From Sacculina carcini (taxonomy: Eukaryota > Arthropoda > Thecostraca > Sacculinidae), in NCBI GenBank assembly GCA_916048095.2, contig OU696579.1:4518235-4582234 (forward strand): a DNA stretch of 64,000 bases. Reading direction: 5' to 3'. A program made the translations under genes and the position numbers. The notes under the pieces were generated by a model. That model saw nothing but the letters and a program-made list of their open reading frames with translations, made no database searches and was not told the origin of the DNA. Of this stretch, positions 49,801-58,974 are shown piece by piece; the stretch's first letter is position 1; every line of letters begins with the position of its first letter.

Positions 49801-51606
49801 ATCTTTCAGAAGTCCCAGCTCTTCTTTGAACAAATCCGTGAACTCGGAACAAAGATTTTCACAGGCTTGCTGCAATGGAGTCTCTTTCGGTGGTTCACTT
49901 TTTACCATGCACACCGACAGATCAGCAGTCTTGGCTCTCAGACCTTGTATAATTGAGTCCAGGGATATATCCATTGCAGCAATAGCATCTATACCAAGTA
50001 GGTTTAGACCTGGAATCGACGATACAACAAACGGAATGTCGAATTCATTCGCCGTTGAAGTTGATTGTGTCCTCGCGGTGAACATGCCAAGTATGGACAT
50101 TGAATGCTGGCTCGCTGACTCATAACGTCTGTCGACGGCCTCTAGCTCCGGCTTACCTAACGAAGACCAAAGCTCCTTCGACAGGAAATTCCCGCCAGCG
50201 CCAGTGTCAAGCTCTACATTGCATGAACGACCTTCAATTTTTATGGGAACCTCCAGCCTTGGCAGTTTTGAAGTTTCAAGGTGAATTTCATGAACCATCT
50301 CACGCCGAGATATCTGTTTCACCGGAGTGACTCTTGATCTTTTCTTCTGTTCTTTTTCCTTGGTGCGACATGCCGCTTCGATATGTCCGTTTTTTCTGCA
50401 ATAAGAACATTCGCTGCTCAGGTGGCGACACGTGTTTGCCTTGTGTCCCACTTTTCCGCAACGGTAGCAGATGGGTTTTACATCTCTGTCAGCAGCACCG
50501 GCACTGTCCACACGTTCCGCAGATTTACTCCGACGAAATGTGTCTGCTCTTGATTGCAGTCTCTTCACTTCAGTAGTAGACCCGCCGTAGGCCGTTTCTT
50601 TTGCCACCTTGGCAGCATCTTCCACTTCCAGAGCAGTCTGAACAGCGACAGCGAATGTAAGCTTGTCGTCATCTATTTTGAACAACGCTTTCAACACCGC
50701 CTCATTTTTTACGGAGCAAATGAAGCGTGTTCTCAGTGCTTCGTCTTGCGCGTCCCGAATGGAAGAAAAGTCACAGGTTGCAGCATCATGACGTATCCGC
50801 GCAGCAAGTTCTTGGATAGTCTCTCCTGGTTTTCTGCGTGTGTCGCTCCAGAAACGAAAACGTTCTCTTACGACAAACCGTTTTGGATTGTACTGCTCCA
50901 TCATAAAAAGAGTAATTTCCTCCATGCTCAGGTTGTTTATTTCCTTGGGTGGAGATTGCTGCGAGGCAAGGTTGGACAACATCTTGTAGATGACCGGACT
51001 TTGATTCGTTAGAAAGACTTGTGCGTGTTTGTCCAAAGGAACCGAATTTGCCCCTATGAACGTGCAGAATCGTGAGTAGTAGTCAACCCATAGCTCATTT
51101 GTATGATCAAATGGCGCAAAACTCGGATTACTAGCTTGAGAAACAGCTGTACTCGGGCTCTGACTTTGACTGAACGCCTCAAGAAATCGCTGCATTTGCA
51201 AATGTTGTTGTGTCATCTGCTCCTGCATGAGCGTTATCAAATCCTTGATTTCAGCCATATCAAGATGAAAAGTAGCAAATTAGCAAATATGAGCCGCAAA
51301 CATAATGGTTGATTTCATAAAAAAATACTCAATAAAGCAGAAATTTCAAAATGTGGATCCCATCCTCGTCGCCATTTTTCTGTTGTGTCTTTGCTCACTT
51401 CAGCGATAGCTCAGAAAAATACAAGTTCGCCAGAACTGAAACGTATATATATATATCCTTCAATATTCACAAGAAAACAAACATAACACAAAGAAATCCA
51501 CACCGCAAAAGCTCACTCCGACCTGCTATTTTCCACACACACGCACTCACTGTCTATGCATCTTCATAAATGTCGACGAATTATAATAAAAACAGAATAC
51601 ACAACA
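46813..51606 (-). mobile_element. Element F: intact Ty3/gypsy LTR retrotransposon in a LINE
   Basis: LTRs at 46813-47036 (224 bp) and 51381-51606 (226 bp) begin TGTTGTGTC and end ACACAACA. They are about 97-98% identical by eye and flanked by aatgc (46808-46812 and 51607-51611). A single gag-pol frame fills the minus strand. The primer site (minus: tggcgacgaggatgggat) lies 5 nt inside the right LTR; the tRNA is not assigned. The intact frame and similar LTRs mark it as the youngest complete element here. Confidence 0.93.
47056..51258 (-). CDS. gag-pol: Element F Gag-Pol single polyprotein, 1400 residues
   Basis: It starts MAEIKDLITL at 51258. Gag runs 1-260 with a Retrotrans_gag-like block. 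CCHC knuckles are at 264-277 (CYRCGKVGHKANTC) and 284-297 (CSYCRKNGHIEAAC). Protease is DTGA at 351-354. RT runs about 490-690 with SKIDLADAYNQI and YLDD at 657-660. RNase H has CDASEVGVGAV, REALAIIFAL, TDHKPLL and ADALSRLP. Integrase has H-x-G-H-F-G-M with CRECSAC, core HLDHAINF, VTDNAASF and TNGAAERLVQS, and a C-terminal YREGDACYAL module. No stop or frameshift is present. Gag and Pol in one frame means no slippage site is needed. It resembles K02A2.6-type gypsy Pols. Confidence 0.93.
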   Translation of the reverse strand: MAEIKDLITLMQEQMTQQHLQMQRFLEAFSQSQSPSTAVSQASNPSFAPFDHTNELWVDYYSRFCTFIGANSVPLDKHAQVFLTNQSPVIYKMLSNLASQQSPPKEINNLSMEEITLFMMEQYNPKRFVVRERFRFWSDTRRKPGETIQELAARIRHDAATCDFSSIRDAQDEALRTRFICSVKNEAVLKALFKIDDDKLTFAVAVQTALEVEDAAKVAKETAYGGSTTEVKRLQSRADTFRRSKSAERVDSAGAADRDVKPICYRCGKVGHKANTCRHLSSECSYCRKNGHIEAACRTKEKEQKKRSRVTPVKQISRREMVHEIHLETSKLPRLEVPIKIEGRSCNVELDTGAGGNFLSKELWSSLGKPELEAVDRRYESASQHSMSILGMFTARTQSTSTANEFDIPFVVSSIPGLNLLGIDAIAAMDISLDSIIQGLRAKTADLSVCMVKSEPPKETPLQQACENLCSEFTDLFKEELGLLKDFELEVQFKPDYKPVFCRPRPVPFSVQEDLGLAYDAGMSKGIWELTSFNDSGTPVVPVRKTLKTGESKPQIRVCGDYSVAINAQLEPHRHPIPSPENLLRRLGGNCGFSKIDLADAYNQIALGPLSQKRLALSTHRGVLLQKRLPFGICSAPSYFQEIMDKLTADLPGVAVYLDDILVSGADEDSHLSNLRALLKRLSEKGLRCRLDKCRFAQPSVEYLGHTLSKHGVSKGAKADHVLDMPAPTDRAGVKSFLGSVQFYGKFLKNLSSVAEPLQNLCKKDVPWRWKETEETSFKRLKSMLSSNIILAHYDPSLPIGISCDASEVGVGAVLFHRYPDGSERPICNASKTLTASQKNYSQIQREALAIIFALNKFYQHLHGRRFILITDHKPLLSLFGPTKATPKLAANRLARWALQLSQHDYVIEYRKTTEHGNADALSRLPSGADDAFDAKEDDNDVDTVMAIKMVNEQLTACSRSTLQKASSKDRIVSTVIRFCREGWSSAKEGEEPSAEIKVFRGLADSLSVAHGCLLYGARVVIPELLRPAVLQILHLGHFGMQRMKQLARTSVYWPNVDRDIEKTCRECSACVAHQNLPAKPPIHPWMLPEKPWSRIHLDHAINFMGHNWLLMIDAYTKYPCIHATTSISAKSTIALLEIECAHFGYPPTLVTDNAASFKGDEFESWCREKGIVHLTGAPYHPATNGAAERLVQSFKQALRKSTLPPLQALQQFLMLYRRTPNSSGYSPSELLNGRQIRTMIDTLLPSPAHVAQEKQNKMSNKSFQEDVAKIVPSYREGDACYALYCGPRRDRDPRWVPAIVRKRLGCRSVTVKVVPQGPIWRRHIEQLRPRHTSEEDTEPGEDLHESSHSSQPAEPLPKPKKYQRRVRFAEAEHGPSNPRRSSRVPQPRRYWSCDVAAWS

Positions 51607-51611
51607 AATGC

Positions 51612-51765
51612 CTTTATTTTCCCCCATCTAAATTATTGTTCCTCTTTGTTTTATTCTCTACCAAAAAAAGACATTTCTTCCTTCCAATCTATTCTCAACC
51701 AATCGTGCCGTTTTGTTTTCAGACTTCCTTCTGTGGAAATATGGTCCTGTGTCTTAGTCCATACT
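51612..51765 (+). pseudogene. LINE RT fragment, right part
   Basis: Continues the 46640 fragment after F: FPHLNYCSSLFYSLPKKDIS and SILNQSCRFVFRLP. It is cut at 51766 by the LTR of element G. Confidence 0.78.
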
Positions 51766-52713
51766 TGTAGTGCCTCCTAGCGTGGGATTATGTAACCAGG
51801 ATGGACAGGGCGTTGAATAGACGGTTGGTGCTCGTTGTCTCTTGTGTGTGTTTATTACATGGCGCAGCCGACAGGATGTGAAGGTCAGTGTTAGAAATTT
51901 CCCTTTCAGTTAAAGACAATCTGGAGGTGTAAATACTGACTTATCGAATATTGTCATTACGAAATTGGACTAACAATGGAAAAACAGATTGAAAAACTAC
52001 TTGAGGTAGTTTCAATGCAAATGCAAGCGAGTTCTGAACGAGAATCCCGTCAAACTCAAATAATGACTAGTTTAATGGAGCAAATGATGAAAACCGAAAC
52101 ACGAAATTTGTCTCAACATACAGTCGATGAGTCACGTACCACACCGAAATTGCCTTCATCCAATATTCCGGTTCCTATATTGCATAGCGGAGCATCGCTG
52201 CGCGAATTCGAATCATGGAGGCATAAAGTAGCAGGTTACGTGACTTTATCTAATATCAACTTGTTATCCCCGAAAGAGCAACAAGCTATTCTTTTGTCAA
52301 TGCTGGATGAGGATTGGGTGCGAATTTCAAGGTTCAATATCATTTTCCAAGAGGATGACACACTTGACGATTGCATTTCGAAAATAAGAGAGCACATTCG
52401 AGATACTAGAAACGTGATTGTAGACCGCAGGGAATTCTTTTCTCGCAATCAACAGGACGGCGAATCATTCGACGAGTTTTTATGTGCAGTCCAAGAAATC
52501 GCCGCATATTGCGAATTTTGCGACAAATGCGAAGACAACCGACTTCGAGATAAAATTGTGATGGGCATCCGTGATGAAGATGCGTTACAAAGAATGTTTC
52601 AAGAGAAAAAGTTGACTTTGAATGGTGCTTTAAATATTTGCCGTGCAAACGAGAGCGCCCGAATAAGCTCACAAGAATTGAAGGCGAACGAAAATGAGGT
52701 ACATGCTGTAGTG
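51766..52713 (+). mobile_element. Element G: 5' part of a Ty3/gypsy element with a very short LTR
   Basis: The LTR-like block 51766-51859 (94 bp, TGTAGTGCC ... TTTATTACA) is followed at once by tggcgcagccgacagg, the same primer-site start as in element H. Gag begins at 51976. The element is cut at 52713 by element H and its rest is not in the window. Confidence 0.7.
51976..52713 (+). CDS. gag: Element G Gag (truncated)
   Basis: About 246 residues: an N-terminal coiled segment (QIEKLLEVVSMQMQ), LREFESWRHKVAGY, then RREFFSRNQQDGESFDEFL and CDKCEDNRLRDKIVMGI, typical of gypsy Gag. The frame runs on into H's LTR without reaching zinc knuckles. It aligns with H Gag (WKERVLAYTTLSG, RRRFFTRRQRDGENVGEFL), so G and H are related families. 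Confidence 0.8.
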
Positions 52714-55700
52714 TGTGGCTACACCGCCAGAGGGCGCGAGGGTATTAGGCGTGGGTGACGCTAACGGCCGTCAGCCAGTGTGTGTACAGCAGTGGTGGTG
52801 TGTGTGTCGTGGCGTTGTATCATTCTATTGTTGTTTTATTGTTATTGTTATTGTTGTGTTGAGTGCTATAATATATCGTACATGGCGCAGCCGCTGCGAG
52901 ACGACCAACAGCAGAAGCTGGACCAGCTCACAGAGTTGGTGACTCAGCTCGCTCGCCAGCAGCTTGCAATGGCAGCCCCCGCCAGCTCGCCTGCAGTCGC
53001 CCCACACAACATGGCTCATTGTCAGCCACCAGCCCGTCTGGCCTACGCCGCATCGGCAGCCGACTTCACCTCCTGGAAGGAGCGCGTGCTGGCGTACACC
53101 ACACTGTCAGGCAGTGAAAGCCTGAGCCCTGCCCAGCAGCAAGCGCTGCTCACGACACTGCTGGACGACGAGTGGTGCCGCGTCATCCTCCACTCACTGA
53201 CGCTGCCGGCGACGGCTGATTTGCTCGCCTGTATCCGCCTTTTGGAGGAGCATCAGCAGTCGCGGCAGAATGTGCTGGTGGAACGCCGGCGATTTTTCAC
53301 CCGCCGTCAGCGGGACGGCGAGAATGTGGGCGAATTTCTGCGCTCTCTGCGAGAAATTGCCGCCAGCTGCGATTTTTGCCCCGCCTGCCGCGATGAGCGT
53401 CTTCGCGACCAGTTAGTCATGGGGACAGCCGACTCTGCTGCCCTGCACCAACTCCTGCAGGTCGCACACAAAGACCTGACGCTGAAAAAGGCAGCGCAGG
53501 TATGTCAAACGGCTGAGTCGGCCCGCCAGGACGCTGCAGCCATGCGGAACACCGGACCCGATGTGGCTGATTCTTCTGCTCCCCGCGCAGAGGTCGCCGC
53601 TGTAAGCCATCTGCAACCGCGCATGTGCGACGCGCATGCGCACAGCAATGACTCCGTCCCGTGCGTCCGCTGTGGTGGGCACCACCAGACAGTACCGTGC
53701 CGCACTGCGGAGAGCATGTGTCGTCGCTGTGGAAAACGCGGACATTACTCGCGCGTCTGTCGCTCATCGCAGCTCGGTACCCGCCGTCGTAGAGATAATT
53801 TTCTCCGCGACGTCGCCGATGTTGCCGATGAAGTTGATGATGAGAACACACTAGATATGTGCCCGTATATCGGTGATGTAGTTGATGGCCAAAAACACAC
53901 GCGCTTAACCGCCGTTCACATTGCCGTTTCCGCAGAGGGCCGCGCGCCGCGCGAGATCAAGTGGCGATGCGACTCTGGCGCCGATATGTCTGTAATTGAC
54001 GCTGGGGTTGCGCAGCAGCTCGGAGTGGCCGCCAGTAGCTTGCGCCCACCGTCGTCGCGCCTGCGTGTTGCCAACGGTCAGTTGCTGCTGTGTCTGGGCA
54101 CGTGCGAGGCAGTCTTGTGACTCGGTGATGCATCCTGCCGCTCCACTCTGTACGTGGTGCCGTCAGTGCGCTGTGCTCTGCTCTGCTGGCGAGACGCAGT
54201 GGAGCTGCGTCTACTGCACCGGGCGTTCCCTCGGCAGATGTCTCGCGAACAGCACCTGCAGCAGGTGGCCGCTGGACCGGCAGCCGTTCAACAATGCCCG
54301 CGCTGGACCAACACAGCTCAGCCAACAGCGGCGGACCGTCGTGCGCACAGCGAGCAGCTTATAGCGGCCTTCCCTCGTGTGTTCTCCACGGACGGTCCTC
54401 TCCGGGAGATGAAAGGTGGGGCAATGCGGATCGATCTGCGCGATGACGCGGTGCCGTACAACGTGACGGCTCCCCGCTCCGTGCCGTTCTGTCATCGCGC
54501 CCAGACACAACAGCAGCTGGAGCTGCTTCAGCAGCAGGGCGTAATCGAGCCGGTCTCCCACCCGACAGATTGGTGCTCACCCATCGTCGTTGTCGGCAAG
54601 CGCAAGGCAGACGGCACGCCAAACGGCTGTCGGCTCACGGTGGACTTCACACGCCTCAACCGCTTCGTTCGCCGGCCTACACATCCGGTTCGCTCGCCTG
54701 TGGAGGCTGTCAGCAGTATGGGCCTCGGCAATCGGTGGTTCACCCAGGTGGACGCATTACAAGGGTACTTTCAGGTGCCCTTGCGGCGCGAGCACCGAGA
54801 CCTCACCACCTTCATCACCCCGTGGGGCCGATTCAGGTTCTGTCGCGCGCCTATGGGCCTGGTCTCCAGCGGCGACGAGTTCAACCGACGCGGCGACGTC
54901 GCCTTGTCTGGCCTACCCGACTCCTGCAAGATCGTGGACGACGTGCTGGTGTATACCGCCAGCTACGACGAGCATCTGCAGCGAGTCTGGCAGCTGCTAC
55001 AACGCTTCGACGACGCCGGCGTTACGTTGAACCTGCAAAAATTTATGTTCGCCGCCACTTCCGCCAATTTCTGTGGATTCCACATCAACGCCTCTGGATT
55101 CACCGTCGACCACAAGAAAATTCGAGCCCTCGCAGAATTTCCTGCACCGACGGACCTTACATCCCTGCGGTCCTTTCTCGGTTTGGCGAACCAGTTCGGT
55201 GACTTCTCGGACTCCATCGCCTCCGCTGCTGAGCCCCTGCGCCAGCTGCTTCGCAAAGGCGTTGAGTGACAGTGGACAACACAGCACGATGCGGCTTTCA
55301 CGGCGGTCAAGCGCGCGTTGGCCAGCCCTTCTGTGCTTGGTCACTTGGACCCAACGCGGCCCACAATGCTGGAAACGGATGCAGCACGTGAGAAAGGTCT
55401 CGGATTCGTTCTTCGCCAGCGGGATGATCAAGGCCGTTGGCAGCTGATCCAGTGTGGGTCGCGATTTGTGTCCGACACCGAAAGCAGGTATGTTGTGTGT
55501 GAGTTGGAGATGCTGGCAGTTGTGTGGGCATGTCAGAAATGCCACCAGTATCTGGCTGGCCTCCCCACGTTCAGTGTGGTCACCGATCACAAGCCTCTCG
55601 TTCCGATACTGAACGAGAAGGCACTCGGAGATATCTCCAACCCGCGCCTGCAACGTATGCGACAGCGTCTGCTGCACCTGACTTTTGTCGCTAGCTGGAG

Positions 55701-55796
55701 ACCGGGTGCAAAGCACAACATCGCCGAAGCTCTGTCGCGCGCACCTTCCCAGCCTGCTGATGCTGACGCTGACGTTGACGAAGTAGAAGAGTTCAA
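52714..55796 (+). mobile_element. Element H: Ty3/gypsy element, 3' truncated at the telomere-type junction
   Basis: The LTR 52714-52882 (TGTGGCTACACC ... ATCGTACA) is followed by primer site tggcgcagccgctgcg. Gag, protease, RT and RNase H follow in one frame. Integrase and the 3' LTR are missing; pol sequence ends at about 55796 and passes into the TGACGTCA spacer. Confidence 0.8.
52882..55796 (+). pseudogene. gag-pol: Element H Gag-Pol, single frame with two TGA stops
   Basis: The ATG at 52882-52884 uses the last base of the LTR and the first two of the primer site. Gag has the coiled start, RRRFFTRRQRDGENVGEFL, and Cys-rich knuckles (CVRCGGHHQTVPC, CRRCGKRGHYSRVC). Protease is CDSGADMSVID (D-S-G). 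TGA at 54118-54120 interrupts after protease, but RT continues in the same phase (LTVDFTRLN, FTQVDALQGYFQVP, and a VDDVLVY catalytic box with Val at the first position). A second TGA at 55267-55269 precedes RNase H (LETDAAREKGLGFVL, CELEMLAVVWA, TDHKPLV, AEALSRAP). Both stops are in frame, so the copy is decayed only by nonsense. Confidence 0.85.
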
Positions 55797-55905
55797 CACT
55801 TTGTCACATTTGTTTACATTATCCCCCTTGTCCCTCCCCCCTCTGACGTCACCCCCCTCTGACGTCACCCCCCTCTGACGTCACCCCCCTCTGACGTCAC
55901 ACTTA
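55780..55905. repeat. TGACGTCA spacer between element H and the CCTAA array
   Basis: Four copies of a tctgacgtcacccccc unit (about 16-18 bp each) follow ttgtttacattatcccc. The whole block is the inverted counterpart of 2216-2329. The H pol tail immediately upstream (about 20 bp) is shared too. Confidence 0.75.
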
Positions 55906-56206
55906 ACCTAACTTTTTTAACCTAACCTAACTTTTTTTCTTTTTTAACCTAACCTAACTTTTTTAACCTAACCTAACTTTTTTTCTTTTCTTTTTTAACC
56001 TAACCTAACTTTTTTTTTAGTTTTTTAACCTAACCTATCTTTTTTAGTTTTTTAACCTAACCTAACTTTTTTTAGTTTTTTCAACCTAACCTAACTTTTT
56101 TGTGTATACCTAACCTAACTTTTTTTTAGTTTTTTAACCTAACCTAACTTTTTTTAGTTTTCTTAACCTAACCTAACTTTTTTTAGTTTTTTTTTTTAAC
56201 CTAACT
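55906..56206 (-). repeat. Degenerate (CCTAA)n telomere-type array
   Basis: About 14 blocks of aacctaacctaac alternate with pyrimidine runs such as ttttttttagttttt. This is the mirror image of the spacer pattern at 2098-2215 (aaaaaaagttaggtt). Confidence 0.85.
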
Positions 56207-56208
56207 GA

Positions 56209-56247
56209 AATCCTTTTGTTCAGTTTTCGCTATATTAAAGTTACGTT
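56209..56247 (-). repeat. Inverted LTR terminus of element I flush with the CCTAA array
   Basis: tgaaatccttttgttcagtt and the following bases are the reverse complement of the last 37 bp of the LTR ending at 58201. The terminus starts exactly where the array ends. Confidence 0.75.
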
Positions 56248-56282
56248 ATATTACGTTACGTTATATTTAAGTTACGTCAAGA

Positions 56283-57893
56283 ATGCAGTTACGTTATGGA
56301 AGTACGGCTGTGAACATGTTGAAAGAATTGCTTAATAGGATTGAAACAGACGATCCAGTGAAGGGAAAATTTTGCGTTTCGTCCACCAGTGAAGGTCGTG
56401 CATGGTGCGATGCGAGCAGCTTGGCTGTGGGTGTTGTGTTAGAAATCGGAGACTACAGAGTGGAAGATGCGGCATGGCTCCGAAAGGGTGACGATTGTCA
56501 ACATATTAACTTAGCTGAACTGGATGCGGTACTAAAGGGTTTAAATCTTGCTTTGAAGTGGAACCTCAAGAAGATTGAAATTATGACTGATTCTGTGACT
56601 GTTATGAGGTGGGTGAAGTCAACGCTGGAGGGCGATCAAAGAATAAAGGTGACTGGAATGTCGGAAATCTTAGTGAAAAGAAGACTCTCCGTTTTTAAAG
56701 ATTTAGTCGCGGAATTGAATTTGGTGGTTACTGTCTCTTTTGTTCCTTCTAGTTTGAACAAGGCCGATGCGATGACCAGAGTCGGAAAAAGGTGGTTAAC
56801 GAGTGAAAGTAGAGTAACGAAAACGGAACCTGGAAAGTTAAATAGTGGATTATGTGCTGTATCTGTTGATGCTCTTCATCAAGATCACCATTTCGGTGTC
56901 AATAGGACCTTACAGCTAGCAAGATTAGTGAGGAATGATGTGACTAAAGATGATGTCGAGCGATGTGTGAGAAATTGCGCCCAATGTCGTATGGTAGATC
57001 CTGCGCCCGCACGACACGAGACTGGAAATCTGAATGTTGACAAGAATTGGTTGCGATTGTCAGTGGATACCACTCATTATCAGGGTCGATGCTACTTAAC
57101 TGTGGTTGACTGTGGTCCTAGTCGCTTCGCAATCTGGAGACAAGTCGGCTCAGAGAACTCGAGAGACGTTGTAGACAACCTGGAGCAGATATTCACAGAA
57201 CGAGGGCCTCCGTCAGAAATTTTGATCGATAACAGCAGGACTTTCAGATCCAGTCAACTCGAGAATTTATGTCGAAAATGGAATGTTCGACGAAAATTTC
57301 GTGCCGCTTATCGACCGTCGGGGAACGGCATTGTTGAACGGAACCACCGGACGATTAAGCGTGCTGCAGCAAGAACGGGAGGATCACCATTAGATGCGGT
57401 GTTTTACTATAATTTAGCCGTGCATGACACTGGAAACCTGAGTATTTCACCGAGTTCATCTATTTACAATTATCAATGGAGGCATCCCCGATCTGAGCCG
57501 AAACTACTGGAGACTGACACCGCGTGTAGATATAGGGTTGGACAAAAAGTACTAGTTAAGCCTCCCAATGCTAGATGTACGTCTGCATGGATGAAAGGAA
57601 GAATCACAGGTATAATATCCGCAAACAATGTAGAAGTCGACGGGATGCCACGACATGTTCTAGATGTGCGTGCTGATGGCGAAAGTGATGCCACCTGTCG
57701 CGACACAATTGACAGAGATGCGCAGGCAGTGAGGAATACAGAAGCAAGATGGCACAGACTTTTAGATGATAGTGACGTGGATGATGCTTCTGTTGATGAG
57801 AGCGATGTTTCTGAAGTTCGCGTAGATGTCAATCCACGCAGATCGGCCAGAACAAGGAGACCGCCAAGATGGTTACAGGAATATGCATATTGA
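56283..57893 (+). pseudogene. pol: Element I Pol, RNase H and integrase part
   Basis: 536 codons open, beginning just before RNase H (WCDASSLAVGVVLE, LAELDAVLKG, MTDSVTVMRW, ADAMTRV). Then comes integrase (HQDHHFGVNRTLQLAR ... CAQCRM; core SVDTTHY, LIDNSRTF, NGIVERNHRT), a C-terminal VGQKVLVKPPNARC module and a PPRWLQEYAY end. Protease and RT are missing on the left. Closest in the window is element J Pol, then A. Confidence 0.88.
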
Positions 57894-57912
57894 TTTTGAG
57901 ATCAGGAGGGCG

Positions 57913-58201
57913 TGTATTTACTATTTATTGTATTGTTAACTGTTCAATTAATCGCTTCCAATTGTTTGTGCGTTCATATTTGTTTCATTGTATGTATGGA
58001 TTTGCTGCGTGTATGATGGTTGCCATAGCAACCAGCAATCAACAATGTCGCGAGATGAGCGAGTTTAGTTGGCTGAAGTAAGAAGTGTAGTGTGAAGTAT
58101 GGAATGATTGTCGCTGTAATTTGTTGTATTAGGAGATAGTTGTCGTTATTCATTGTGTATTTTTATATTAAATATAGCGAAAACTGAACAAAATGATTTC
58201 A
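57913..58201 (+). repeat. LTR of element I
   Basis: 289 bp, TGTATTTAC to ATGATTTCA, after a polypurine tract (atcaggagggcg) and before a primer site. It lies between the end of pol and the start of gag, so it serves as 3' LTR of one unit and 5' LTR of another. Confidence 0.82.
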
Positions 58202-58213
58202 AGCTATTTCGGC
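58202..58213 (+). promoter_or_regulatory. Primer-binding site of I matching the 5' end of tRNA-Phe
   Basis: agctatttcggc directly follows the LTR. Its complement GCCGAAATAGCT is the first 12 nt of tRNA-Phe as recalled. It is identical to the site in K, and the gag ATG follows one base later at 58215. Confidence 0.6.
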
Positions 58214-58214
58214 C

Positions 58215-58943
58215 ATGAGCGGCAACATAAAGCTCGGTGATGTGGTGCGGTGTTTTGACGGAACTGGTGACGTCGCACAATGGCTAGGAAAAATCAAGTT
58301 GGTGGCCGACTTGAAAGGCATCGATGATGTTGAAAAAATAATTCCTCTATTTCTCGAGGGTCCCGCATATGCTGTTTATTCGGAATTGGGCGATGCTGAA
58401 AAGAGAGACCGTGAACAGATCGAGGCGGCTTTGTTGTCAGCATTTGCCATAAACAGTTTCCAGGCATATGAAGAGCTGAAAATGCGGGTATGGAAAGATG
58501 AGCCGGTCGACGTTTATCTAACGGATCTTCGCCGTCTGTCACGACTTGCTGGCATCGAATCAGACGTATTGTTGCTGAGGGCCTTTGTGACCGGTTTACC
58601 GGCAGTTATATCACGTGAGCTGCGTGCTATGACAAGAATTGAATGTTTGCCATTGTCTGATGTATTGCAACGAGCTCGCAGTCTTATGGCAGAGCTACAT
58701 GGTCCTTCAACTGCAGCTGTGGCCTCTGGCAGTAAAGCAACCAGACAACGAGAAAACCCGAGTCAGTCCGTGCGCTGTTTCCGATGTGGTGGACCACACA
58801 TGATGAGATTCTGCAGGCTGAAACCGAATATCAGTTGCTGGTTATGTCAGAAAGAAGGTCATATGGCCAGGATGTGTCCCAATGCTCCGGGAAACGTGAG
58901 TGGAGGAGTTTCTGCGCCGGAAGTTCCTCCGAGTCATCTATAA
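58215..58943 (+). CDS. gag: Element I Gag with two Cys-rich knuckles
   Basis: 242 residues: C-F-D-G-T-G-D-V-A-Q-W-L-G-K-I-K-L at the start, an F-x-A-Y-E-E-L step, W-K-D-E-P-V-D-V-Y-L-x-D-L-R-R-L, and two knuckles (CFRCGGPHMMRFC, where GGPH departs from the usual spacing, and CWLCQKEGHMARMC). GGGAAAC at 58889-58895 in slippage phase leads to a -1 frame reading SGKREWRSF, the start of pol, which ends in CCTAA repeats about 58975. Confidence 0.87.
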   Translation: MSGNIKLGDVVRCFDGTGDVAQWLGKIKLVADLKGIDDVEKIIPLFLEGPAYAVYSELGDAEKRDREQIEAALLSAFAINSFQAYEELKMRVWKDEPVDVYLTDLRRLSRLAGIESDVLLLRAFVTGLPAVISRELRAMTRIECLPLSDVLQRARSLMAELHGPSTAAVASGSKATRQRENPSQSVRCFRCGGPHMMRFCRLKPNISCWLCQKEGHMARMCPNAPGNVSGGVSAPEVPPSHL

Positions 58944-58974
58944 AGGCGCTACCTATACTTGTTGGTGCAGTAAA

